From NCBI GenBank assembly GCA_964647545.1, contig CAZYHS010000008.1, positions 1 through 64,000 of the forward strand: a stretch of DNA of 64,000 nt. The letters are read 5' to 3'. Origin of the DNA: CAZYHS01 sp964647545. Its GTDB lineage: Bacteria; UBA10199; GCA-002796325; 1-14-0-20-49-13. Shown in pieces: positions 7,983 to 14,710 of this stretch. The position numbers and the translations under genes are program-made. Under the pieces are notes generated by a model. It saw only the letters and a list, made by a program, of their open reading frames with translations. It searched no databases and was not told the DNA's origin. Numbering within the stretch: the stretch's first letter is position 1; the number at the start of each line of letters is the position of its first letter.

Positions 7983-8679
7983 ACCTGCGATCGAGATATC
8001 CAACCTAAGCTACAGCTATCCCGACGGGAAAATGGCGCTGGAAGGCGTTTCTCTTACCATACGCGAAGGCGAATCGGTCGCCCTTATCGGAGCCAACGGC
8101 GCCGGCAAATCGACTCTTTTACTCCATTTGAACTCGATATTTAACGGCGGCCCCGCCGTTAAAATAATGGGAATGGAATCGGCCGAAAATAATATCGCCG
8201 CAATACGCAAGGCGGTCGGACTTGTCTTTCAGGACCCCGACTCGCAATTGTTCATGCCGACACTTTTTGACGACGTCGCTTTCGGCCCGATAAATATGAA
8301 AATGCCCCACATCGCCGTCGATGCCGCAGTCAAGACCGCTCTCGACCGAGTCGATCTTGCAGGATACGAAACCCGCAACAGCCATCATTTAAGCTTCGGC
8401 GAAAAAAAACGCGCAAGTCTTGCCACCGTTCTTTCAATGGATGCAAAGATCCTCGCGCTTGACGAACCAAGCGCAAACCTCGACCCGCGCCACCGCAGAG
8501 AACTGATCGCCCTGCTGAAAGAACTAAAGCAGACGAAGGTGATAGCGACTCACGACATTGACATGGTCGAAAAGGTCTGCGAAAGGGTCGTGCTGATGAA
8601 AAAAGGTAAAATAGTCGCCGACGGAAAAACCGGCGAAATAATATCTGACTTGGCTTTGCTGGAAACCAACGGGCTCTAA
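7972..8679 (+). CDS. cbiO: ECF cobalt/nickel transporter ATPase (CbiO/NikO)
   Basis: The cytoplasmic ABC ATPase of the ECF importer, 235 residues. I chose the ATG at 7972 because GGGAG lies six bases upstream; a TTG two codons earlier is less likely. Walker A GANGAGKST is near residue 39, the Q-loop FQDPDSQLFMPTLFDDVAFGP near 83-103 (with the QLF signature of ECF ATPases), the signature LSFGEKKRASLA near 138, Walker B ILALDEPSANLDP near 160, and the switch His in IATHDIDMVE near 190. A single ATPase gene implies a homodimer. It is the last gene of the porin/ECF operon, which ends 16 bp before the convergent histidine kinase. Confidence 0.93.
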   Translation: MENRPAIEISNLSYSYPDGKMALEGVSLTIREGESVALIGANGAGKSTLLLHLNSIFNGGPAVKIMGMESAENNIAAIRKAVGLVFQDPDSQLFMPTLFDDVAFGPINMKMPHIAVDAAVKTALDRVDLAGYETRNSHHLSFGEKKRASLATVLSMDAKILALDEPSANLDPRHRRELIALLKELKQTKVIATHDIDMVEKVCERVVLMKKGKIVADGKTGEIISDLALLETNGL

Positions 8680-8695
8680 ATTAAGACTCAAACTG

Positions 8696-10585
8696 TCACT
8701 CTTCGTGACCGCCGATCTTTTCCTGACACGCTGGGATAGTAAATCTGAAGACCGTCCCCTTTCCGTATTCGCTTTCGACCGACAATTTTCCCCCGTGCAA
8801 TTCGATGAACTGCTTGGCAAGCGCAAGGCCGAGTCCGGTCCCTTCGTAGCTGCGGGTAAGGCTCGAATCGGCCTGCGAGAAGACGTCGAAGATCTTGGCG
8901 AGGTCCTCCTGCTTGATGCCGATGCCGCTGTCGGAGACGCTGACAAAAAAATCTTCGCCTAAATTGTAAGCGTCGAGAACAATCTTTCCCCCTTCGGGGG
9001 TGAATTTGATCGCGTTCGACAAAAGATTTAAGACCGCCTGTTGAATTCGGCGCTGATCGGCTTCAAGAGGTGGCATCTCGTCGGCTATCCTGAGCTCGAA
9101 GTGATGTTTTTTCCTTTTTATTAGCGACGATATGGTGTGGCTTGTCCCTTCGAGCAACTCGCCGAGATCGAACATGCTCAAATTAAGCTTCATTTTTCCG
9201 GAATCGATTTTTGCAAGGTCAAGCAGGTTGTTTATCATTTCCAGCAGAGTGGAACCGTTATTGAGAACTTCTCTTACGGAATCTTTCTGCTCGGAATTAA
9301 GCTCTCCCATAATGCCTTCCATCATAAGTTCCGAAAAACCTATGATCGCCGTCAAAGGGGTTCTTAGCTCGTGGCTCATGGTCGCAAGGAACTCGCCCTT
9401 CACTCGACTGGCCTCTTGCAGCTCCGCATTTTTCTTTCTGAGCTCGGCGATAAGCTGCGCGGTCTGAATGGCCATCGCCGCCTGATTCGCAAAGGATTCC
9501 AGAGTATCGACCGTTCGTTCGTTGAAATAATTTTGCGTAGAAAAACCCAAGAGAGCGCCGATGACTATGCCTTCGGCGACGAGAGGCACCGCCACCGCCT
9601 TGCGCAAACCGAACTCGGCTTGCAGTTTGGAGACTGTTTGGGCATGTATCTCGGGGCGTACCCCCACGATAAGATCGGAAATGTCCTTTCTGAAGATTAT
9701 CTGGTTTTGTCTTATCGACCTAAAAGCCGAGTTTTCAAGAACGTCGGCCGGCAGCTCGACCTTTGCCAGAGGAAAACGGATCATCTCTTCAAGCCTTGTG
9801 ACGATCGGATTTGACAGAGGAGGATAACATCGTATCACATTTGAGCGTTTGTCAAAAAGCATGAGCAGCGCGAGCTTAAAGTCGAGCCCCTGCATGACCC
9901 CGAGCATAACCTGCTCAAGGATTACCTCAAGCTTGGTCATGCTTCTGACCGTGTTGCTCATTTTATGAAGAGCCGTCAGTTCTTTATTGCGGGCCTCCAG
10001 CAGCCGTTCTCTGACTTGCGTAAAATGATGGGCGATCTTCGTGGTATAAACGGCGAAAACAAGAAAAAGCAAAAGCAGCAAAGGATGAAAAAATTCGGAA
10101 TTCACCGCCGGAGAGACCATGCCGTCCATTGCGACAAGCAAAGGTGGAATAATATCGGCTCGGCAGAGCAAAGTAAAAATACCGTACACCAAGGCGGAAA
10201 CTAAGCCGACAAAGGCGGCAACGCGGTGGTTGTACAACATGCCGGCGGTTATCGCGTAAAAAATATAGACGGTGAAATATGTGCTTTGAGGCCCACCCGT
10301 AAGATAGACGATCGCAGTCATTGAAATCGAATCTGCCACGACCTCGGCCACCATTGAAGGGATGACCAGCTTTTGCCGGAATAAATTATAGTGGCAGATC
10401 GCCGTCACAAAAAAGCACGCGCTGATAATAACGGCGACATGGCGCGTCTCTTCCATCCAGTCCTTCATGAAAAAGGCGTAAAGGACCCAAAATAAAATAA
10501 ATATCGCAAGACGGAATTTTACCGTAAAAAGATGACGGCCGCGATATTCAGGATAAGCGACTTCTTTAAGCGCCTTTAATGGCAT
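8696..10585 (-). CDS. Membrane sensor histidine kinase with GAF domain
   Basis: A 629-residue inner-membrane hybrid-free sensor kinase. I chose the ATG at 10585 (AAGGGG upstream); the frame reaches back to a TTG at 10639 without support. About six helices occupy residues 20-185. A GAF domain follows at about 217-377, then a coiled linker. The H-box SHELRTPLTAIIGFSELM has the phosphorylated His near 405. The ATPase part shows the N-box NLLSNAIKFTPEGG, G1 DSGIGI, the F-box and G2 GTGLGLALAKQ. No response regulator is next to it, so its partner is unlinked. The signal is unknown; membrane and GAF domains could both sense. It converges on the cbiO gene. Confidence 0.9.
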   Translation of the reverse strand: MPLKALKEVAYPEYRGRHLFTVKFRLAIFILFWVLYAFFMKDWMEETRHVAVIISACFFVTAICHYNLFRQKLVIPSMVAEVVADSISMTAIVYLTGGPQSTYFTVYIFYAITAGMLYNHRVAAFVGLVSALVYGIFTLLCRADIIPPLLVAMDGMVSPAVNSEFFHPLLLLLFLVFAVYTTKIAHHFTQVRERLLEARNKELTALHKMSNTVRSMTKLEVILEQVMLGVMQGLDFKLALLMLFDKRSNVIRCYPPLSNPIVTRLEEMIRFPLAKVELPADVLENSAFRSIRQNQIIFRKDISDLIVGVRPEIHAQTVSKLQAEFGLRKAVAVPLVAEGIVIGALLGFSTQNYFNERTVDTLESFANQAAMAIQTAQLIAELRKKNAELQEASRVKGEFLATMSHELRTPLTAIIGFSELMMEGIMGELNSEQKDSVREVLNNGSTLLEMINNLLDLAKIDSGKMKLNLSMFDLGELLEGTSHTISSLIKRKKHHFELRIADEMPPLEADQRRIQQAVLNLLSNAIKFTPEGGKIVLDAYNLGEDFFVSVSDSGIGIKQEDLAKIFDVFSQADSSLTRSYEGTGLGLALAKQFIELHGGKLSVESEYGKGTVFRFTIPACQEKIGGHEE

Positions 10586-10675
10586 TTGATAACCCCTTGT
10601 AACTTCATGGGAAAATATCACATCTAAGTTAAATGTCAAATTTTGGGCCTGTGAGAGTTAAACATTTATAACCCC

Positions 10676-10705
10676 TTGACTTAGCTGGACCTTTGTGGAT
10701 ATAAG
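10676..10705 (+). promoter_or_regulatory. Sigma-70-type promoter of rpoZ
   Basis: TTGACT (10676-10681) and TATAAG (10700-10705) are separated by 18 bp and lie about 65 bp before the rpoZ start codon. Both boxes are close to the housekeeping consensus. The histidine kinase is divergent from the same gap. Confidence 0.6.
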
Positions 10706-10768
10706 GCCCATCGCTTTTTTAACGTTAAATGTGCCGCCGCATCAACTTTACCGGCATGGAGGTTTTAA

Positions 10769-10990
10769 ATGGCAAGAGTCACCGTAGAAGATTGTTTAGA
10801 GCACTTGGAGAACCGTTTTGCGCTGGTCTATGTTACTTCAAAACGCGCGAAAATGCTCATGAAGGGGTCGGCCCCTCTTTTCAAGTGCGATAATAAAGAG
10901 ATCGTTACCGCTTTGCGTGAGATTTCGTCGGGAGCGGTAAAAGGGGTTGAGGTTAAGCAGGAAAAAGCCCCCAAGGGAAAGAAGCACTAG
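10769..10990 (+). CDS. rpoZ: RNA polymerase omega subunit
   Basis: Omega is the small RNA polymerase subunit that wraps the beta' C-terminus and helps assembly. The 73-residue product starts MARVTVEDCLEHLENRFALV and continues with VTSKRAKMLMKG and NKEIVTALREISSG, matching the family from end to end. GGAGG lies eight bases before the ATG. In many proteobacteria rpoZ follows gmk and precedes relA/spoT. Here it stands alone between a histidine kinase and tRNA-Leu, so it has its own promoter. The tRNA follows by 22 bp without an obvious terminator and could be read through. Confidence 0.95.
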   Translation: MARVTVEDCLEHLENRFALVYVTSKRAKMLMKGSAPLFKCDNKEIVTALREISSGAVKGVEVKQEKAPKGKKH

Positions 10991-11012
10991 TTCTTTAGAA
11001 ATTAATGCAGTT

Positions 11013-11095
11013 GCCGGAGTGGTGAAATGGCAGACGCGCGGGACTCAAAATCCCGTATCCTCACGGATGTGTGGGTTCGACTCCCACCTCCGGCA
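11013..11095 (+). tRNA. tRNA-Leu (anticodon CAA)
   Basis: The acceptor arms GCCGGAG (11013-11019) and CTCCGGC (11088-11094) pair fully, with discriminator A. The anticodon stem CGGGA/TCCCG encloses loop CTCAAAA, giving CAA. A long variable arm (ATCCTCACGGATGT region) and the T-arm GTGGG-TTCGACT-CCCAC are present. The 3' CCA is not encoded. Confidence 0.95.
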
Positions 11096-11098
11096 CAA

Positions 11099-11273
11099 CA
11101 TTCTTGGCTTGGCGGGCATGGATGTGCACGCCAATGCCTAAGAATGTTGGGTCCTGTAAGCATAAGCGAAACAGGACACAAATAAATGTTTGATTGGCTT
11201 GGCGGGCATGGATGTGCACGCCAATGCCTAAGAATGTTGGGTCCTGTAAGCATAAGCGAAACAGGACACAAAT
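11099..11273 (+). repeat. Two tandem copies of an 80-bp double-hairpin intergenic repeat
   Basis: Positions 11104-11183 and 11194-11273 are identical by eye, with a 90-bp period and a 10-bp non-repeated joint. Each unit folds into two hairpins. The first is TTGGCG (11109-11114) with CGCCAA (11129-11134), extended in copy 1 by CATTCTTGGC/GCCTAAGAATG. The second is GTCCTGT with ACAGGAC. The layout resembles REP/BIME-type palindromic elements, placed directly after tRNA-Leu. No protein is encoded; the minus-strand frame across it is a by-product of the repeats. Confidence 0.8.
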
Positions 11274-11336
11274 TGAAAACTAAACCGTGCCACCCGCGAA
11301 CGAGCGACTGGTTCATTCAGCGCGAGTGAGAGGGGC

Positions 11337-11382
11337 ATGGGGGGAAACGGCGAGACTTTGAGACGGTCGTTCCCCCCATTTT
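11337..11382 (+). terminator. Strong GC hairpin, possible terminator
   Basis: ATGGGGGGAA (11337-11346) pairs with TTCCCCCCAT (11370-11379), followed by a short run of four T. It could end transcription coming from rpoZ/tRNA-Leu and the repeats. The T run is weak, so it may instead be a structural or processing hairpin. The stretch 11274-11336 holds nothing I can identify. Confidence 0.45.
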
Positions 11383-11385
11383 AAT

Positions 11386-11421
11386 GCCGACGTAGCTCAG
11401 TTGGTAGAGCACAAGCATTCG
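11386..11421 (+). pseudogene. Truncated tRNA-Thr copy (5' part only)
   Basis: The first 26 bases (11386-11411) are identical to the 5' end of the intact tRNA-Thr at 11563, covering the acceptor 5' strand and the whole D-arm. Similarity continues loosely through GCATTCG, the 5' anticodon stem and loop, and then ends. There is no T-arm or 3' acceptor strand before the intact gene, so this copy cannot make a tRNA. It heads a strongly structured stretch. Confidence 0.8.
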
Positions 11422-11512
11422 CACGCCGTTGTTATTGCAGCGGGCGTGTCTTAGATGCACGGTGCAATTACAACGGTGGGCCCCTGGAGTGCCAGTCGAT
11501 TTATCGACTGGC
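11422..11512 (+). other. Structured insert between truncated and intact tRNA-Thr
   Basis: Two strong hairpins follow the tRNA fragment. One pairs 11424-11439 with 11463-11478 (about 15 of 16 pairs including one G-U; core TGCAATTACAAC), with a 23-base loop. The 5' flank CACGCC (11422-11427) could instead pair with GGCGTG (11443-11448) in that loop, so two folds compete. The second is a perfect 9-bp hairpin, GCCAGTCGA-TTTA-TCGACTGGC (11491-11512). There is no open reading frame. It may be a small RNA, a MITE-like element or the remnant of an integration event. Bases 11513-11562 hold nothing recognisable. Confidence 0.5.
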
Positions 11513-11562
11513 GTTTACGTAAGGGAAGCATGCATTGGCAACTTAATAGAGAAAAGTAATAC

Positions 11563-11635
11563 GCCGACGTAGCTCAGTTGGTAGAGCAGCGCATTCGTAA
11601 TGCGCGGGTCGGAGGTTCGAATCCTCTCGTCGGCT
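11563..11635 (+). tRNA. tRNA-Thr (anticodon CGT)
   Basis: A 73-base cloverleaf. GCCGACG (11563-11569) pairs with CGTCGGC (11628-11634), discriminator T. The anticodon arm GCGCATTCGTAATGCGC gives CGT, and the T-arm is GGAGG-TTCGAAT-CCTCT-like. CCA is not encoded. A terminator follows 11 bp later. Confidence 0.95.
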
Positions 11636-11645
11636 CATAAAAAAA

Positions 11646-11676
11646 GCCTTTGAACTTTCGGTTCAAAGGCTTTTTT
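11646..11676 (+). terminator. Intrinsic terminator after tRNA-Thr, probably bidirectional
   Basis: A perfect 10-bp stem, GCCTTTGAAC (11646-11655) with GTTCAAAGGC (11661-11670), loop TTTCG, then six T. A run of A precedes it, so it also fits as terminator for the radical SAM gene on the other strand, which ends 20 bp away. Confidence 0.9.
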
Positions 11677-11695
11677 ATTTTCACCGGCCTGCACT

Positions 11696-12655
11696 TTAAG
11701 ATCTAATCAACTCGATCAATCTTCGAGGATCAAAAAAATTCGCCTCCGCCTCACCTCGACATGCGAACCAGCATTTATCGCAAGTGATCACCGGCACCTT
11801 GTCGTGCGAATACTCCATCGCGGAACAAAATCTTGGGAGCTCGGAACAAGGCTGCAAAAAGCCGTCGGGAGTGACCTGCACCCAGCGTGTTCCGGCTTTA
11901 CAGTCTGGGATCGCCCCCTGAGCAACGAACTGCGGCACTCTATCGAGATAATAATCAGAGTTCTTAATGTTGCCCAGATCGCGCTTCATCTGTTTGAGCT
12001 CTTTGATGATACGAGTAAGCTTGATGTAAGATTCGTCGTTGGCGATCATGTGGGTCTTATTGTCCTTTTTCATGTGACAATAAGTCGAAAAAGAGACGGC
12101 GACACCCCACTCTTTTGCTTTTTTCACCAGCGGAATAATGTGGTCGATATTGGTGTCCATGATTATGGTGTTAAACACCACATTATATCCTTCGCGCGCA
12201 AGCTCCGGCACGACGGTCGATATTTTTTTGAAGAGGCCGGGAACTCCGCGCATCTGGTCGTGCGTTTCGTCTAAAAAATCGAGCGATATCGACAGCTGAT
12301 TTAGCCCCGCGTCGAAAAGTTCGGCGGCCCGCTCTTTTGTAAGCAGTATTCCGTTGGTCACCATCGCCACGTAATGACAGTACGGCCTCGCTTTCCTGAC
12401 AATGTCGGCCAGATCCTTTCTGATGAGAGGTTCGCCGCCGGACAACGAAAGTACAACCGGCCTAAATTCTTTAACGATGTCTGTATAGTCGGCAAGTTCC
12501 GGAGGGCTCTTCTCTTCCCAGTAGCCGCAAAAATTGCATTTTGCATTGCAGCGTTTTGTCACTTCGATGTTTACCCAGTTTGGACGGCGACGGATAAAGC
12601 ACCTGATATAATAGAAAAGCCCGCGCCAAGCGGGAGGTTTTGTGAATTTTTTCAT
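11696..12655 (-). CDS. Radical SAM protein with SPASM-like C-terminus
   Basis: A 319-residue radical S-adenosylmethionine enzyme. The [4Fe-4S] motif CNAKCNFC lies about residue 37, followed by the SAM-binding LSGGEPLIRKDL near 75. The C-terminal third has a cysteine cluster (DCKAG, QPCSE, TCDKCWFACRGE) like the SPASM/twitch domains that hold extra iron-sulfur clusters in peptide- and lipid-modifying members. I chose the ATG at 12655; a TTG four codons upstream opens the frame. It is divergent from the CDP-alcohol phosphotransferase with 75 bp between, so a link to that pathway is possible but unproven. The substrate is unknown. Confidence 0.82.
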   Translation of the reverse strand: MKKFTKPPAWRGLFYYIRCFIRRRPNWVNIEVTKRCNAKCNFCGYWEEKSPPELADYTDIVKEFRPVVLSLSGGEPLIRKDLADIVRKARPYCHYVAMVTNGILLTKERAAELFDAGLNQLSISLDFLDETHDQMRGVPGLFKKISTVVPELAREGYNVVFNTIIMDTNIDHIIPLVKKAKEWGVAVSFSTYCHMKKDNKTHMIANDESYIKLTRIIKELKQMKRDLGNIKNSDYYLDRVPQFVAQGAIPDCKAGTRWVQVTPDGFLQPCSELPRFCSAMEYSHDKVPVITCDKCWFACRGEAEANFFDPRRLIELIRS

Positions 12656-12730
12656 TGCGAAATGCAACTAACAAAACTAGTCTTACGCGTCAAATTTAAA
12701 TTAAGCCTTTCAATTTCATTAAGGAAAAAT

Positions 12731-14062
12731 ATGAAATCCCGTTTCGTAATCTACATCCCCACCGACACTGATGAGGCGACCTCGGTCAGTTTTGCAAAAG
12801 TCTGCGGCGTCCCTTTATGGCTTAGACCGATTCTAGCAATGGAAGCCGCCGGCATCACCGCTTTCACTATCGTCTCTCCCGCAAACCACAGAAGACAAAT
12901 TCTTAAAAACATTCAAAAGGTAATTAAGAACCGCCGCATTCACATAAGCCTCATCTTCACAAAGAGCGGTTCCAAGCTCGAAGCGGATGAGGCAAGAGAG
13001 CTTGTGGGCCACGTCGATGAACAGGTCTATTTTTTCAACGCGAACTATATTCTCCCCGGTCTGGCCGGTTACATAAAAGACAACCTTCTCTCTACGGTCA
13101 TAAAAGCCGGCGAAGTGGGCATCTTCAAACCGATGACCAAGCGACTTGCGCTGGTCGCCCTTAACCGCAAAGATGTCGAAACTTTCATAGAACGCGTCGA
13201 AAACAAACCGGCGACGATCGAAGATCTGCTGGAAAAAGAGATCGAAGGACTTTCAAAACGCTATCACCCCTTCGGCGACGAGGGGATCATCGTCGAAAAA
13301 TTTGCCGAGACCTATCTTGCCGAGCATATGCTCGCCGAACATATTCGGGTCAATACAGGCACGTGGGTCGCGCGCGAAATCAACAAAAGAATCAGCCTTC
13401 CGTTCAGTCTCATTCTCGCCAGAATGAGAATCAGTCCCAACATAATAACGGCGGTCAACATATTCATCGGACTCTGTGCCGGCATCGGCGCGGCCGGCAG
13501 AACCTATACCGGCGTGCTGCTCGGCGCCATTCTCTTCCAGACGGCGTCAATAATCGACGGCTGCGACGGCGAAGTGGCAAAGCTCACCTTCCGCACTTCA
13601 AAGTTCGGCCAATACATCGACTCGCTTTCGGATAACCTTAGTTTGGTCGCGTTTTTAACGGGCATGATGATCCACCAGTATCGCGTGACCGGTTCGACCC
13701 ATGCGTTCATGGTGGGAGGGGCGTTGCTGGTAGGCGTCGCCCTTTTCATTGCGATCATGGCAGAATATCTCAAGCACAACACGAACTCGGCCAGCTTTGT
13801 CACCTACGACAAAGAGGTCATACAAAAGCTCAATCCGGACAATACGCCGCGCATCGTTTTGCTGCTCATAAAATATTTCAGGTTCTTCTTTAAGAAAGAT
13901 TCTTTCTCGCTAATCTTTCTCATCACGGCGATCTTCGGCGTGCTGCATCTATGGTTTTACGTCATAGCATTCGGCGTGTGGGTCGGAGTTGCCGTCCTTT
14001 TCTATCTGCGCGAGCGGGATTTAAAAGCAAAAAAAGCCGTCGCAAAATCCAAGGAAGCCTAG
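12731..14062 (+). CDS. CDP-alcohol phosphotransferase with degenerate N-terminal nucleotidyltransferase-like domain
   Basis: A 443-residue membrane enzyme. The C-terminal half (about 210-430) has several helices and the CDP-alcohol phosphotransferase signature: DGCDGEVAK, then G and DSLSD, that is, the D-G-x2-A-[RK]-x8-G-x3-D-x3-D pattern near 275-300. The N-terminal 200 residues look like a nucleotidyltransferase (VCGVPLWLRPILAMEAAGIT recalls the GxPll...aGi segment) but lack the GxGTR loop. This layout mirrors bifunctional inositol-phosphate cytidylyltransferase/di-myo-inositol-phosphate-phosphate synthase. I chose the ATG at 12731 (AAGGA upstream); the open frame runs back into the antisense radical SAM gene. 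It would join a CDP-activated alcohol, probably CDP-inositol, to an acceptor at the inner membrane. Confidence 0.78.
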   Translation: MKSRFVIYIPTDTDEATSVSFAKVCGVPLWLRPILAMEAAGITAFTIVSPANHRRQILKNIQKVIKNRRIHISLIFTKSGSKLEADEARELVGHVDEQVYFFNANYILPGLAGYIKDNLLSTVIKAGEVGIFKPMTKRLALVALNRKDVETFIERVENKPATIEDLLEKEIEGLSKRYHPFGDEGIIVEKFAETYLAEHMLAEHIRVNTGTWVAREINKRISLPFSLILARMRISPNIITAVNIFIGLCAGIGAAGRTYTGVLLGAILFQTASIIDGCDGEVAKLTFRTSKFGQYIDSLSDNLSLVAFLTGMMIHQYRVTGSTHAFMVGGALLVGVALFIAIMAEYLKHNTNSASFVTYDKEVIQKLNPDNTPRIVLLLIKYFRFFFKKDSFSLIFLITAIFGVLHLWFYVIAFGVWVGVAVLFYLRERDLKAKKAVAKSKEA

Positions 14063-14070
14063 GAGCGAAC

Positions 14071-14709
14071 ATGCCAAAGATACTGATCTTCGATTTTGAC
14101 GGAACAATAGTCGATTCCATGAACGAGTTCGCAGACATAGCCTCCAAAGTTTTGAATAAGCATTTTGGAACTCCGGTCGAAACGGCCAGAAACCAATATT
14201 TCGAAACGAGCGGGCTCCCATTCTTCGAACAGGTCGAATTGCTACATCCCAAAGATCCAAAAAATGCGGTCGCGGTCGATGAATATGAAACCGAAAAGAA
14301 AGTGAATTATCTCTCTCACAAGGCCTTTGCAGACGTTCCCGCGGCAATTTCGCAGATCCGCGAAGCGGGCGTCAAGACCGTCGTGTCGTCGAACAACTTT
14401 CAGGAGCTCGTCGATCGTCTTGTTGAACGAATAGACATCGACTTTGACATGGTGCTTGGATGGAGAGAAAATTTCGCAAAAGGGCCGGAGCATTTCGAAC
14501 ATGCGCGCAAAAGTTTCGGATGCGACAAAATCGACATGATCTTTGTCGGTGACTCATTGAAGGACTTTGACCGCGCGCTCGATTACGGCATCGGCTTCAT
14601 AGGCAAGACCGGCACATTCTCAAAGGACGATTTTTTAAGGCACAATAACGGCATAAAAACGATCGACTCGCTCTCCGATCTGGCCGCACTTGTGCGCAAG
14701 GAAAGATAA
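14071..14709 (+). CDS. HAD-family phosphatase
   Basis: A 212-residue haloacid-dehalogenase hydrolase. Motif I is FDFDGTIVDS near residue 7, with the nucleophile and acid/base Asp pair. Motif II is in VVSSNNFQEL near 107, the conserved Lys in FAKGPEH near 135, and motif III is FVGDSLKDFDRA near 160. The helical cap between motifs I and II is of the phosphoglycolate-phosphatase type. AGGAGCG precedes the ATG, 8 bp after the phosphotransferase, and the nucleotidyltransferase follows 1 bp later. In this setting the likely job is removal of phosphate from a phosphorylated inositol product; this is inferred from context. Confidence 0.85.
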   Translation: MPKILIFDFDGTIVDSMNEFADIASKVLNKHFGTPVETARNQYFETSGLPFFEQVELLHPKDPKNAVAVDEYETEKKVNYLSHKAFADVPAAISQIREAGVKTVVSSNNFQELVDRLVERIDIDFDMVLGWRENFAKGPEHFEHARKSFGCDKIDMIFVGDSLKDFDRALDYGIGFIGKTGTFSKDDFLRHNNGIKTIDSLSDLAALVRKER

Positions 14710-14710
14710 C

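Noticed and set aside
11104..11273. Two identical units with a short spacer, CRISPR-like at first sight
   Set aside because: Units are 80 bp and strongly palindromic, the joint is 10 bp, there are only two copies, and no cas gene is near.
11002..11316. 104-codon minus-strand frame with two identical internal segments
   Set aside because: It runs antisense across tRNA-Leu and the two 80-bp repeats; the internal repetition is due to the DNA repeats, and there is no start signal.
11422..11474. H-type pseudoknot in the structured insert
   Set aside because: Both stems cannot be full at once: there is no linker between the two 5' strands while the second stem is 12 or more bp. Competing hairpins are more likely.
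11386..11635. Group I intron in tRNA-Thr
   Set aside because: The downstream tRNA is complete from its first base, so the upstream part is a truncated extra copy and not a 5' exon; the insert is also too short and lacks a recognisable P7 core.
12374..12730. N-terminal extension of the CDP-alcohol phosphotransferase
   Set aside because: It lies antisense over the radical SAM gene; the ATG at 12731 has a ribosome binding site and begins a sensible domain.
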